Numbered from the stretch's first letter, positions 1 to 12,386 are shown. The stretch is DNA of 64,000 bases from Umbelopsis ramanniana AG (GCF_025399195.1 NW_026252150.1:63078-127077); one strand, 5' to 3'. The notes: a model not told the origin generated them from the letters alone. Translations and numbers: made by a program.

Positions 1-860
1 ATCAAACATGATGCGGCTGTTGACGCAAGAAATAAGACACTAAACACTGCACTTCATTTAGCTGCAATGAAGGGACACAAAGAAGTAGTAGACTTTCTGA
101 TAAAGCATGGCGCGGCTGTTGACGCAAGTGACGAGGATTTGGACACCACACTTCAGCTTGCTGCAAGGAATGGATACAAAGAAGTAGTAGACCTGCTGAT
201 ACAGAATGGCGCGTCTGTTGACGCAAGAAATAAGGCACTAAAGACTGCACTTCACTTAGCTGTAACGAAGGGACACAAAGAAGTAGTAGACTTGCTGATA
301 ACGCATGGCGCGGCTGTTGACGCAAGAGACGAGGATTTGGATACCACGCTTCAGATTGCTGCAAGGAATGGACACAAAGAAGTAGTAGACCTGTTAATAA
401 GGCACGGCGCGTCTGTTGACGCAAGAAATAAGACACTAAATACTGCACTTTTCTGGGCTGCAATGATGGGGTACAAAGAAGTAGTAGACCTTCTAATCGA
501 GCGTGGCGCGACTGTCGACGCAAGAAATAAGACATCAAATACCGCACTTCATTGGACTGCAAGGAATGGCCACAAAGAAGTAGTAGACCTGTTAATAAGG
601 CATGGTGCGGCTGTTAACGCAAGAGACGAGAATTCAGATACTCCACTTCACTTGGCTGCAGATAGTGGACGCAAAGAAGTAGTAGAACTGCTAATCGATC
701 ATGGTGCAACTGTTGACGCAAGGAATAAGATACTAAATACCGCACTCCATTTTGCTGCAGCTAATGAACACACCGAAGTAGTAGACCTGCTGATAAACCA
801 TGACGCGGCTTTTGAAACTACTAATGTGAACGGTGAAACTCCCTTATTGGTAGCTGTGTT
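1..860 (+). repeat. Tandem 99-bp ankyrin-encoding repeats with high identity
   Basis: About eight to nine consecutive 33-codon units share long stretches at the nucleotide level: the string CACAAAGAAGTAGTAGAC recurs about every 99 bases (for example near 76, 274, 373 and 571, with small variants between). Differences cluster in a few codons (for example AAC/GAC, GCG/ACG and the loop residues). Ankyrin units beyond about 860 are much more diverged. This pattern points to recent unit duplication or gene conversion in the 5' block only. Confidence 0.85.
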
Positions 861-3800
861 CAGAAATCGTCTGGATGTGGTTTCTTTATTGGTCGAAAAG
901 GAAGCCAACATAGAAGCAACTGATAAGCATTCATTAAATTCTTTACACCAATCAGCGAAATATGGCTACTTAGCCATACTTGAGTTACTACTGCAAAAGA
1001 AAGCAAACATTGAAGCTACAACGAATCATGGTGATACCGCTCTTCATTTGGCTGCAGAATTCAACCATGCCATCATCGTGACTAGTTTAATCAAGCATAC
1101 AGCCAATATTGATGCTAAAAACGAAGATGGACACACACCAATTCAAGTAGCTATGAAGAATGGCCATTTTGACGTAGTAGACCAATTAGAACTTGCAGGG
1201 CAAAGATTACGCAGGTATGGGAACAATCCTTCGCATCTTCTATATCTAGCGGCAGACTTCGGACAAGTCACTCTGGTCAAGAGAATATTGGACACGCTTT
1301 GCAATGACGAGGATAGACGTCTCTATATTAATACAATGCTACATAGAGCATCCCAACATGGAAAGGTTCGTGTGATCTCTTACCTTTTGGACATTGGTGC
1401 AGATATCAATATGTGCAATGACGATGGACAGCCATTGCTGTCATTAGCATATCGCTATCCTGAGGTGATATCTATGCTGCTTCATTTTGGCGCTAACATA
1501 GAAGCCAAAAACATTACAAATCGAAATCACACCATCCTGCAATATTACTCATCCCTCGGTGAAATCACAGCATTATGTTTCTTGCTGAACTGTGGTTGTA
1601 ATATTCATTCAATTGACGATGACAGTAATACAGCACTTCACTATGCTACCAGAAGTGGACATTGTGAAGTAGTCGACATACTGCTTCAGCGAGGAGTGGA
1701 TATCAATGCCAAAAACGATAGAGGTGAAACAGCTCTTCATATCGCAGTAGAAAAAGAGGCATTCCCATTGGTAAACCTTTTGATTGACAACGGAATTGAT
1801 ATTGATGCAAAAACCTATGCGACAGAATCAACAGCGTTACATATTGCAATCGAAGAAAGTAACTCGAAACTAATCTCATTATTGTTGGAGCGGCATGCTG
1901 ATGTTAATTCAAAAAATAACAAAGGGAATACCGCCTTGCATTTAGCGACTTATAGGAGCCTCAACGAACAATGCTCTCTAATAATGAAACGAGGTGCGAA
2001 CATTAATTCCAAAAACGACTTTGGGAAAACCCCGTTTTATCTTGCTGTGGAAATGATGAATTCATATCTAGTTAACGCATTCCTCGAAAGTGGAGCTTCT
2101 GTTCACGACTCTCATGGTCCTGACAACCTACTGACGCATGCTGTTCAGATCACTGACTCGCGAGCAGGCTACAATGACTGGCAATTTATTGCTGTAATTA
2201 AACTTCTTATTGCAGCTGGTGCTAACCCTGAAGATGTAGAAGTATCTCAAGCATTAGAAAAGAGCTATCCCACATTGCGAGAAGAATTATCCAAGTCCTC
2301 TGCTCAACCTTTAGAAAAGAAAAGCATCTTTTTGAATATAACATCAGCAAGTGTGGATGATGATAGCAGCAAACTAAACTCAATCAATGTCGTACTGAAG
2401 GAATATTGCCATAACTTAAACGACGAGCTTGAAGGTAATGGTTCTTTACATGTGAATTTTAGCGTTCCTTTTTCAATATTCACCTATAGTCCCGTTAATT
2501 GTCTACTTAGCCAACAATGGTAACGAAAGATGGATGAACCACACAAGTCACAAATATGGTCACGGTTTTCCGCATTTTAAGAGCCTTCAATTGGAAAAGT
2601 TTCCGGACATTGATATTAAAGACGATGAGAGTACATCCTCAGGAACAGCTCCATCTGCACAATCATCGAATCCGTCCGAAACGACATCAGTTGAAAAACG
2701 TGCTATAGCAATTATTCAATCCTTGCTTGATTGCGTTGGTGCGAGATTCTTTGTGTCCAAATTTTTTTTCATGTTGGAGTCGGACAGATGTATCGACATG
2801 AAGCCTCCGAAGTGGACGTCTCATTTTGACAAGATGAAAGGTATCATTCGAGAATCAGGTCGCTTGATTGTGCAAATTCCTCCAAAGAACACATATCTGT
2901 CCGTACCAACCTGGCACAAAGCGAAAGAACCATACCTAAACTTCATTGACGCAGTATATGTATGTAGAAGGTCAAGTCTTCGCCCTAGTCAAGAGGCATT
3001 TTCGGATCTAATTGGAGGATCAGAGCAAAATCTTGCAGTTGACCTGCATGCCATATTGATAGCAGGTCTTAGTATTCTCAGTATGACTGGTGGTGATGGA
3101 CTTGTTGAAAAACTAGTTATGGCAATTTGCGGTGTTGAACTGGATCCCATTCAAAAGGTGTTGCCATCCAACAGCATTTTTAGCGACTGGCAGATACGCA
3201 ATCGATACTTGTGCCCTTGTCATACACAGTCTAATCATCGTCCACTCTCGCCAGTAGCCGCTGCTAAAGCGGTTGGAATAAATGTATGGCGAAAGCGACA
3301 TCAATACATCGTAAACCGAGTATGGGATTTGAAGCAAGATAAGCTAGTGAACGATATTGAAGTCACAAAGGTTGTGTTCATAACACATAGATGGAGAAAG
3401 ACCGAAGTCAGATATCAGGATGTGATGAAACTAAAACAATCTCAACGTAAACAAATTAGCAAGATGTCAGGAAAACTAGGTCGTATATACAACACGTTAC
3501 GAAAACATACGCGATATGTATGGATGGACACAATTTGCATCGACAAGTCAAATCTGTCGGAGCTTGATGAAGTAATTCGTTCAATGTACAAGTGGTATGC
3601 CAACTGCGCCGCTGTTGTCTTGGATTCAGGTACTTCACTTTCTAAATGGAGCAGCAGAGGCTGGTGTCTACAGGAAGGTGCTGCAGCTGGAATCCTCTGT
3701 GGAATATCAAAGGATGGAAAGCTCGCCACAATACAAGAATTAGCCATTGAGCAAAACCAAGACCTGTGTACTCTTGACCTTCATCTATATTATCGACAAG

Positions 3801-4477
3801 GAAATGCTGCTGAGATATTGGCAAGAATGGATGCTCGGCAGACAACACGTGAAGAAGATAGGGCCTATGCTTTGGTTGGAATATTTTCTATTGACTTGAC
3901 ATTAGCATATGGCGAGGGGCTTCGATCTCGTACAAGGCTATTGCATCAGTTGGCTATCCAGAAAGGCGATCTATCATTCTTGAGCTTCCACACCGGTGGA
4001 GAGCCGCTTCATCACTACTTACCAGCTATTGACGAATCGAACCATTTGATTGCAAAGTGTACAAGGGCCTCAGCTCCAATCAATGTCAGTCATTTTGGAA
4101 TGTGTTTTGAGGTCCAATTTGTTAACGAAGAAGATGCAAAGCGGGTATTGCATAATCTGAATGACTGGAGAAAAATGAGCTTCGCCAAAGGTCGATCTCT
4201 AGGTATAGACGAGCTCTTCACAGTGGGAGAAGCATTTGAAGATCAAACCATATTATCTGTGGAGCTCGTTATCGTACATGATATCAGGTCACTTCTTTTG
4301 GTATTAGTATACGGCGAAGATATGCAGACAGGCGGAGGAAAACCAATCAAACTGTGCTACCGACTCCAATGCTGCCAGATGGAAGAACTGGAGTTTAAAA
4401 GGCTATTTCCAAAGGTCAACATCGAGCTTGAAAGAATATGGCTAGGTGATAAGCCCGAAAGCGATGACTTGGACTGA
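1..4477 (+). CDS. Ankyrin-repeat / HET-domain protein, 5' partial
   Basis: The frame is already open at base 1, so the start lies upstream of the window. About 811 codons of ankyrin repeats (typical unit: DARN..LNTALHLAA..GHKEVVDLLI..GA) are followed by a 76-nt intron at 2435-2510 and then by about 655 codons containing a HET domain. HET hallmarks, in residues counted from the ATG at 2534, are FITHRW near 280, YVWMDTICID near 329, MYKWY near 348, RGWCLQE near 375 and TTREEDRAYALVGIF near 435. In ascomycetes the HET domain is the death-inducing effector of vegetative incompatibility, and ankyrin repeats act as ligand-sensing or scaffolding parts. Here the repeats precede HET. Both parts look intact. 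The recognition role is inferred from the family. The two frames could instead be separate genes, but the intron removes the only stop and restores frame exactly. Confidence 0.85.
2435..2510 (+). other. Intron joining the ankyrin and HET frames
   Basis: The donor is GTAATG after GAAG, the branch-like GTTAAT lies about 12 bases before the acceptor, and the acceptor is ACTTAG. Its 76 nt (1 modulo 3) shift frame 1 into the frame of the HET segment. The split codon is G|CC (Ala), and the sequence then runs open as NNGNERW into the Met at 2534. Without this splice the ankyrin frame ends at 2523, 11 nt before the HET ATG. Confidence 0.75.
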
Positions 4478-4832
4478 TTCAAATGCGCCGTCGTCGTCGA
4501 ACTTCCGCTTTTTTTCATCGAAAATTCGACGTATATTGGTGAATCATAGATGAAGAGAGACCAATTTAGGTCCCATAACGTAAAACGACTAGCTGAACGC
4601 TGAAAATAAATAAAGCTGTGGTTAGCTCTAGTGCTGAAAGTATACCTACGTTTTAACGTTTTGCTACTAGATCATATGGCTGCTAGGTGCGGACATAAAT
4701 TAGTTGCTGCGCTTCACTTGACTGTAAGAAATAATCACAGATATGCTCTATTCCACCCACTTAGTTCTGAATGGTATCGCATCAAGGTCTCGTTACATCT
4801 TCTATTAACCACTATGTAACTTGATCGTTTTA
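4478..4832. other. Convergent intergenic region
   Basis: This is the 3' flank of two converging genes. A poly(A)-signal-like AAATAAATAAAG lies near 4602-4614. A 62-codon open frame at 4631-4819 contains ALHLTVRNNH, which faintly resembles an ankyrin unit (ALHLAARNGH). It could be a decayed repeat but is too short to call. Confidence 0.5.
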
Positions 4833-6710
4833 TTAATGAAAAGGCACTCGCCACAAGTCCTCCAAATCTGTCTCATGTAATGGATATTCCTTGTGCCATT
4901 CCAAAGCTTTCAGCGCATCATCCACATAGATATCCTGTCTCATACCAGTCAACACTGAGCCGATTTGTTCATTCGCCAGAGCAATACGTAGCATTTTAAC
5001 TGAGATTGAAGAGTAGGTGTGTTCTGGCTCATTCAAAAGCGGGCATACAGCGCTCAATATTCTGTCGAGATCATTGTTTTTCCGCAAGCAATCAACATAG
5101 GCATAGTCAATGAGATGGCCACACAGCTCAGCAGTCACCTATCGAACAAGTCATTAGTAGATGAGCATACAGTTCCTCGCTTTATAAACACTCAGGCGTA
5201 CCTTTTGGTATTCTGCTGTCCATTCCTGGAACGTTGGCAGAGCCTCGGGTTCATCCAACGTCTCAGCATAGGCTAGTAAAGCTTTGACATCCCTCTTCAG
5301 GGAGATAAGCACTGTGTTTTCTAAAAAGTGTTTTGCGGCAAAATGATTTTGAGATAGCTTTGAAAGGTTTTCTGATATGACCTGTGCCCAAATGAACTTG
5401 GTCGCCAAAGCATCTTGTTCTATTGGCACTGTTAAAAAGGACCAATTAGCCGTGCAAATTCAATTTACTTTGAATGTAGTATGTCTTGCTTACATTCAGA
5501 CATCAAATCCGATTCCATAGTGGTAAGCATTTCCAGTGACTTGGACATCTTCTCCATCACAGCATGCTCAGCTATTCGAAAAAAGCACACAGTAAGAACG
5601 GTGAACTATACTTCTTTCTCCAGGCTTCCTTCCACAACCACTCTACCTTGAGCCGTTCCATCTCCAAAGGTATGATTGACAAAGGGTCGAATTTGACCTT
5701 GATATATTGCAGTTAAGGGTCGATTGGTCATCAAAAACAACTGATGCTTGTCGCATACATCGGCAACGGTGATGCCATGTGGCTGCACTAATGCCTGTCG
5801 TTCAAAAAAGTTGAAAGGAGTCTCGACGGCTACCAAATTGTCTCGTTTAGCGCATGCTTCAATAATCTTCGGCAAGGAAACATGATCGGCTGCTTGTGGA
5901 TCCGCTAACGTGTTGGAGCATATTCCATAACCACTTATGCGACCTAAATCCATGAAATGGAGGTAAGAAACAAATTAAATGGAAACCTCTCATCCATATA
6001 AATTTTACCTTTCGCGACTTCTGTATCGAGATGCTGAAAGGCGACTTCTATGTCTTTGTACAGCTGAGCAGGAGAATACGCCTGTTGTAGCATATGCAGT
6101 AATCAGCGCCCAATTCAACATCATTCGCATACTATTCAAATACTCACTCTTTTCTGCGCCATCAGCATCCTCTCTGGTGCATTGATCATGAATATATCCA
6201 GTTTGTTCGTACGCAATCGATCAAGAGACTGTGAGATCTGCATTTCCAACACACGCGGTGAAATTGAGTGATAATTTTTGTCGCGTACTTGTACGAAATC
6301 CTTTGATGCATCCAACTTCTCTACGTCGTCTTCCAGGAGATATCCTGATTTGGATACTATTGTAAGACTCTAATGCCGGCTCATATTAGTAGGAGGGAAA
6401 AACATTGTGACCCAGGTAAGAGCCTTACTTACATCGCGAGAAACCTCTCCTTTAGATATCATGTCTTGAACAGTATTGCCAATAATGGTTTCTGAAGCAC
6501 CTGTTTTGCATTGTACGGTTAATGAGGGCTGAACGCTTCAGTCCAGGCACGAGTTTTACTATACTAGCCTTTTTCGAAATTGGCAGCTGTATCGATCAGG
6601 TTGATTCCGGAGGTGATGGCCTTTCGGAGAGCTGTGCCATGAGCTGCATTGTTCACTCGAAAGCCTCCAAAGCCGACTCTGCTGACTTCTTTTCCGAGTT
6701 TGCGAATCAT
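4833..6710 (-). CDS. Aldo/keto-reductase-like protein
   Basis: Eight exons give 480 residues from the ATG at 6710: about 6569-6710, 6433-6500, 6148-6369, 6009-6081, 5612-5943, 5494-5566, 5202-5428 and 4833-5138. All phases agree. The N-terminus (VSRVGFGGFRVNN, GINLIDTAANF..GASETIIG) and later KGRISGYGICS and IALANEQIGSVLTGMR are AKR family signatures (NAD(P)H-dependent carbonyl reduction). Two active-site positions differ from the usual tetrad: the Tyr of DTAxxY is Phe (DTAANF) and the His of the strand before the active-site loop is Asn (FMINAPER); Asp and Lys (IVSKS) remain. Exon 1 ends at a GC donor. No ATG lies further upstream in the exon-1 frame, so a 5' exon or a start at 6710 are both possible. 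Substrate is unknown, and catalytic activity is doubtful. Confidence 0.85.
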
Positions 6711-7214
6711 GATCCCAGCAAAAGCACAACTCGCAAGGCGGTCGGCGCCAAAAGGTGTGACTTGTTTGGCCTTCACAGGCAGACAATGAAAAATTGCTAG
6801 ATATCAGAGAGGAGTATTTGAGCTGATATTATTTATGATCTGTATATCAAGCTTACGTTTACAGATTAAAGATATCAAAAGTTCAGCAATGCTTAACGTG
6901 TAGTACTACTTCCATATAGCACTATCTTTGCATATGAAAGCTATTTCGATCCCCATTTGCATGGACGCTCGCAAGAGATCCTTTTTGCCACTGATAGTAT
7001 GCTTTAGACATATTAAACACAAATCATCACACAATTATAATCACTCACCTTGAGAGATGACACACTATTTAGTATAATGTTCGTTCCATTTTCATTATGT
7101 TTCGTTTATTTCGAGTTATGTTAATTTTTTGGGTGTAAATTTGGGAATCAGTATTTTAAGTCTTCGCACTCCTTTTGTTTTGCTGCTATCGATCATTGAT
7201 TGTTTGGTAGCAGC
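6711..7214. other. Divergent intergenic region
   Basis: About 500 bases between two divergent starts. It is A+T-rich and shared as promoter by the reductase-like gene (minus) and the 7215 gene (plus). An ATG-led frame of about 28 codons (MSKAYYQW...) on the minus strand near 6930-7015 is the only possible extra 5' exon seen. Nothing else recognisable. Confidence 0.4.
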
Positions 7215-10200
7215 ATGAATGCGGATGACCGCAATAAAAACTTACGACTAGATAAATCAGGGGACAACAAAGTGACGGAAAGCGAAAATCGGCATCCTGC
7301 CAAGTGGACTGATGGCAAAAAGAGGTGGTGAGTTGATCCCCCATTCGTTCTACTCATGGCAACACCGTCGAATGAGCGCTTCGTTATTGACAGTTTTTTC
7401 CTAGAGTATAACATGCAATAGCTCCAGGCTTTTACAGTAACTAATGTTAGATAATCACAATGCAGTATTGGCGCCAGGAAAAGCGAATCCAACATCAAAC
7501 ACTCGGGCACCAATGGACGCACTGACTCCGTCTCTAGTGACGACGAAGAACCACTATTTCTGTCAAAAAAACGACGTCTTCCGCCAAAGAAAGCTTTGAA
7601 ATCTTTTTTTTCATTTGGAAAAGAAGCTGGATCAGATGATTCAGGCGACTGGCCATTGTCAACCTCTAGCACGGAAACAATCAAGAGGAAAGCTTCCCCT
7701 AGTATACCATCACCACACCTTGCGACTCCATCACACTCAGATTACCCTTCAAAACGTCACACTTCAGAAGGTTCTTCCATCAACGATAAAGAAAACTCAG
7801 TGAATGAAGTGACGAACTCTAATGAGAATGGCACATTGAATAAAACGCCATTACCTAGCCCTATGTTAGAAGAAGATCATCGTCAATCAATCCAATTCGA
7901 ACAGGCAAAACCAGGGCTAGCTGTACTCCAAAAGGAAAGCCCCTCTCAAACAAACTATGATATACCATCAAATACAGAGACAATCGTAACATCACCAACA
8001 ACAACTGAGGCAGTATCGTCCACCATACCAATACAAACAAAACCTGGTGTCAATGAAGAAAGATCTCACAAGCGTCAAGCATCAGCTGCAGGCAGTGATA
8101 CAGTGAATTCAAAAATTAATGCGTTGGTAAGAACACAATGTTAAAAGAAGAAAATAATGTACGAGTCATGAAAAAATGCGGTTTGCTCAAGTTTCATTTT
8201 GCAGCACCACCGGTCACTAGGACTATCAGAAAGCTCAAGTTCAAGTGCGTCGGAAATAAAGCATTGTAAGTCAACAACACCAACTTCTTTTAAAGTGAAC
8301 ATACACATGAAGTTAGATATGGCTCATCAAGCATGTAAGCCAAAAGCCTTCAAGGGTTTGATGAGAGCTTTTCGACTGACAACATCTCGTTTCGGTTTCA
8401 AGCTAAACATACGAGGAGCTTCGATTCTTTAACAGACTTGATTTCACGTAACTCTCGTAAACGCACGACCAGCCATTCATCACGGGAAACGTTGCGTACA
8501 AATGAGGGAAACCCAACCCATCATCACCCGACTGGTACATCATCTTCAAGGTCTGTACCACGAAATGAACCAAACAACGATCGACAATATAGGTCGGATC
8601 CCAGAAAAACCTCTAGTCGATCTCACTCTGACAGAGGTTTATCAAGGACTGGATCACACCATGGAACTGCTGGTAATGCTCGCCCATCATCACACTCTGC
8701 ATCAGCACCACCAGCACCACCACCTCCTCCAACTCATCCAATGCCGCCAACAACGACAAAAGCTATTCCGCAAAACCGAGCACAGGACAAATATGTGTTG
8801 TGGCATGGCAACGTTCGATGGGGAAACTATACACTACAGGACGTCAATTTGAAGGCGATTAATTATACAGCGGTAGTGGAAGAGATGCGATCTGTTACGT
8901 GTCATCGACCCGAATTAAGTATTACCTCGTACTTCTCGCAACAGCACCTTGCAGACTACATACGCTCTCCTCCGCATATCTTTGCTCTCAGTTTTCCTGT
9001 CGTCAGTGTTCCATATGGCAAGCTGAGGAACCTGCTGTCCATCAACAACGTGGTAAGTCATCTTGATTCAGGGAAAGTGGTTCTGTTATACGGTTATATC
9101 TGACGCTGTTGTGGTGCAATAGGCTGGATTAGTCTCACTGTCACCTCAATACTCCTTTGCTGTGGTACCATGTACATTCCCTTTGGTGTTGAACGCAGAC
9201 ATTGATGCGTCCCTCAAAACATCCCTGTTCTTCGTTCACATCGCACTGCCCAGCATATACCCTAATGTCCCTTCCTATCCCGCTAATTTACGTAATGGAC
9301 AAGCCTTTGATATGAGTAGTGTGTATGAATGGCATATGGTCATGCGCATGTACGCTTTACCGAGCCAGGTACGTAGGAAGAGTAAAGTTAATTCCAATTT
9401 TCAACTGGTGACCTTAATCCTCTATATCCTAGGTCCTAACCATTCCATCTGGCAAATCCATCCTCATTGTGGATGAACGGCCTGAGGCAAGTAAGGTGAT
9501 GTATGCCGCACAAAACGCTGGATACAGAATAACCAACAACCCCATGGACCCTAATTTGCACACCGTTCTGGTAAGGCCAAATTTGCATCTTTACAGCCCT
9601 TTCTAGCCTTGCATGCTTATGTTTCGAGCCATTGTCAATTCTGCAGATCCATTGCCGGGATTTTCCAAATGGAACTATACGGCGGTTGGAGATGATGAAG
9701 CGTCTCGGCGTTCAATTCCTATTGTTTGGTTACCCTGATCTAATTGTGACCGCGATGCCAAGTACAGAAGTGTTCCCTGAGCGCAGTGGTATGTATAAAA
9801 GGAAGACGAGAAACCAGAGTTCACATACTAAAGCTATTGCGGATCACCAGGAGGGTATGTGACGATCAGTGCTGAAGAATTGGTGGACAATCCGGAAGTT
9901 CTGGAAGGCATGATTCGTGATGTTGAAGAGGTAAAGTGGCGAAATTGTAACTTGTGAACACAATTGAAAACGACCTACTGACATCTTACTCTGTCAGCTT
10001 AACAATTACATGGAAAGCACCATAGCAACGAAATGGCAAATTGTTTTCCCCAACGACATCTTTAGCCAGATCACAATAGCTGCGGGAGAAAAACGAGAAA
10101 GGTACGCAAAGAAAATGCCGCTCGTGTTGTTACATTATATATATTTACAAGGATTGTGTTTAGGATGGATGAAACCAAGTGGGAGTTGATGAAAGCACTG

Positions 10201-10425
10201 GAAGGCGATCGTGTTTCAATAATATCAAGGGTATTTAAAGCTAGAGATGCTACGACTAACAAATGGATGGACCGCGTGGCACAGGCATTTGCTTGCAAAC
10301 GACGATACTTTGTTCAGGTCACCTCTGCGAGGTTGGACAATGCATCTCATCGCGTTAGCACAGTTGATCCGCAAGGGTTACAAAAACGATACAAGCCAAT
10401 GACTAGCTTTGGAACTCGTTCATAA
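7215..10425 (+). CDS. Nuclear-type protein with a possible SPOC/PIN-like C-terminal region (unassigned)
   Basis: Ten exons run from the ATG at 7215 (first exon 7215-7327, second 7466-8126, third 8205-8265, fourth 8436-9052, fifth 9123-9368, sixth 9433-9570, then four more) to TAA at 10423-10425, and checked phases agree. It encodes roughly 770 residues. The first 450 or so are low-complexity, rich in Ser/Thr/Pro/His, with basic patches such as KKRRLPPKKALK that could be a nuclear signal. The C-terminal part is globular: VLWHGNVRWGNYTLQDV, then a beta-rich stretch, then SILIVDERPEASKVMYAA, HTVLIHCRDF, GVQFLLFGYPDLI and SGGYVTISAEELVDNP. The order (beta barrel, then an alpha/beta PIN-like fold) recalls the SPOC plus PIN-like module of Chp1/TASOR heterochromatin proteins. 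That is a fold-level guess; no chromodomain is visible, so function stays open. Confidence 0.7.
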
Positions 10426-10534
10426 TCTGTACATAAACCAACTACGATTCTCGCTTCACTGTAATTTACAAATGAAATATCAATAATGGCACCGCAGAAT
10501 GTGTGTATGTTACCAACTCCATACTACATACCGA

Positions 10535-12386
10535 TTAATTAGCGTAATGGTACAAGGTGACGATATAGTCGGCATAATACTTGAGAACAAGGCTGAGTTG
10601 CTTGCGCGTGATGCCTTCTCGAAACACAATTTCATCCATAGGATGCCGACCATTGAGATAAGGAACCAGCCTGTGAAAAATTTGCCACAGAAGCAATGTC
10701 AGAAATTAAAATGTTCTTAGAAACCCTCTGATTCCTCACTTTCCAAAAGATTTCAATCCAAGTTTTCCCACCCTTACCTTTGAAATAAATCTGCGACTTC
10801 ACGAGGCGCTTTATCCGATGCAAATCGCTTAAGCCAGTCGTCCGTGGGGCTAGACCCAAGCTGATCGTCTGATGTCGACGTCGGGGATACCTCCTTAGGG
10901 ATTGGGAGTAATACCAAATACATATGCAACTGAATGACCAGGTCAAATCTCAGTAGATACATGATGGCAACGCAATACTGCTGGCGTAATTCTTTCGATG
11001 GAGTGATCATGTATAATGGCCGAGTAGAAGAAAGCTCGGATAGTAACGTTGGAAGATCCAGGCCAGGAACATGAGACTTGAAATCAGCTTCCAGCTCTTT
11101 GAAACTAAAATGAAAAAGCACCGTGCATTAGAAACCGAGCTTTCATTGTACTAGTTACTGAACACTTACTTTTCCATTTTAGCGACAGGCGAAATGGCGT
11201 AGACGTTTCGTGCATGAATGGGATGGATAAGTTTCGCTTTTCGCCAGTAAATAAGATGGGCGGCCAGACGGTAAATTTGCGCCAGTGAGCAGTCCAGCAA
11301 TAAATGCAATTCTTGCAGGTTCTGCGTTGGTGTCAAAATTTGAACGAGCTGTACCAAGGTTGGATTGGAGTCTAGAGGCATACTTTTCAACACTTCTTCT
11401 GGATCCTCCAAAAGCAAGAGCGTATGGTATGGGCACAGAACGGGGTATTTGTCGTATTCATAGGCTCCAACATAGATGCTAGCCACAGATTCATTCACGG
11501 GATTAGTAGCGCCAGGATACTGTAACATCATGGACAGCTTTTGTTGGTTTCCAACCACGGGCAATTGAAGTGACAAGTCGATAAAATCGTTGACAATGAC
11601 ATGAGCAATGGAGTTGGAAGACAAGCTGGTAAAGATGTGCTTGATGTCCCGAGCAAGAGATGACTCGGCCAGAATCGATAACATCACTTGCGAATAAGGA
11701 GTTCCGTGGTTGGTAGCTTCTTCCTTGATAGCCAGAACTTTATCAGCCTCGCGTTTCACATACTCGCATCGGAGCTGTTCATACCGAAGTGCAGTGGTGT
11801 ATCTCTTGATAATATGGTCATACAATATATCGACCTGATTATTGAGTTCAAGATCTGGCGGGCTGATGACGAACACGACATGAAACTGGGTAATGTGAGA
11901 TGAAGAGTGGGAGTCGTCCACGGCCGGGTTAGAGCCTTTACTAGTTCGCCTATGCCCGTTACCATCATCATTGGATTGCCACTTTTTCTGCTGTGAAGGT
12001 TGTTGCTGAGCTTGTTGCTGGTGGTCGTCGGCCGTGAGACTGATAGGGTGACCAACAAAGGTCAGATCGTCAATGGTCATTTGAAACTTTCTGTCTCTTA
12101 ATGGAGATTTGGGAGCCAATGCGTCTGCCAGAAAACCAGTGTCGATACCGAAAATGGAGTCTCTACCTTCAAATTGGCTGTGAGAATCATGGTGCTGCTG
12201 CTGCTGTTCGTTTTGCTGCTGATGTTGTTGCTGCCGCCATGCTATACCATACACATTTTCAGACGAGGTAGGTTCAGATTGTTTATGACTCTGCTTCCTT
12301 TGCGGATCGGGAGGGTAACTAAATACATAGTGGTGACCACGCGTTGAGCTAATAACCAACACAATGGCTAATAGAGATGACGCCAT
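10535..12386 (-). CDS. NPRL3: Nitrogen permease regulator 3 homologue (GATOR1/SEACIT subunit)
   Basis: Three exons (about 11172-12386, 10778-11109, 10535-10670) give about 560 residues. The N-terminus MASSLLAIVLVISSTRG followed by HHYVFSYPP is the longin-like start of Npr3 proteins. GIDTGFLADALAPK, FQMTIDDLTFVGHP, FHVVFVISPPDLELN and KYEQLRCEYV-type segments follow in family order, and the C-terminus carries LVPYLNGRHPMDEIVF with a winged-helix-like end. Npr3 with Npr2 and Iml1 inhibits TORC1 when amino acids are scarce, at the vacuole. A Gln-rich insert (QQQHQQQNEQQQQHH) sits near residue 55-70 and is probably disordered. The converging upstream neighbour ends only about 110 bases away. Confidence 0.95.

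Noticed and set aside
2-562. 186-codon Leu/Arg/Gln-rich open frame on the minus strand
   Set aside because: It is the antisense of the identical ankyrin units; its own periodicity comes from the 99-bp repeats.
4631-4819. Short frame with an ankyrin-like ALHLTVRNNH
   Set aside because: Only one weak partial unit; too short to separate from chance.
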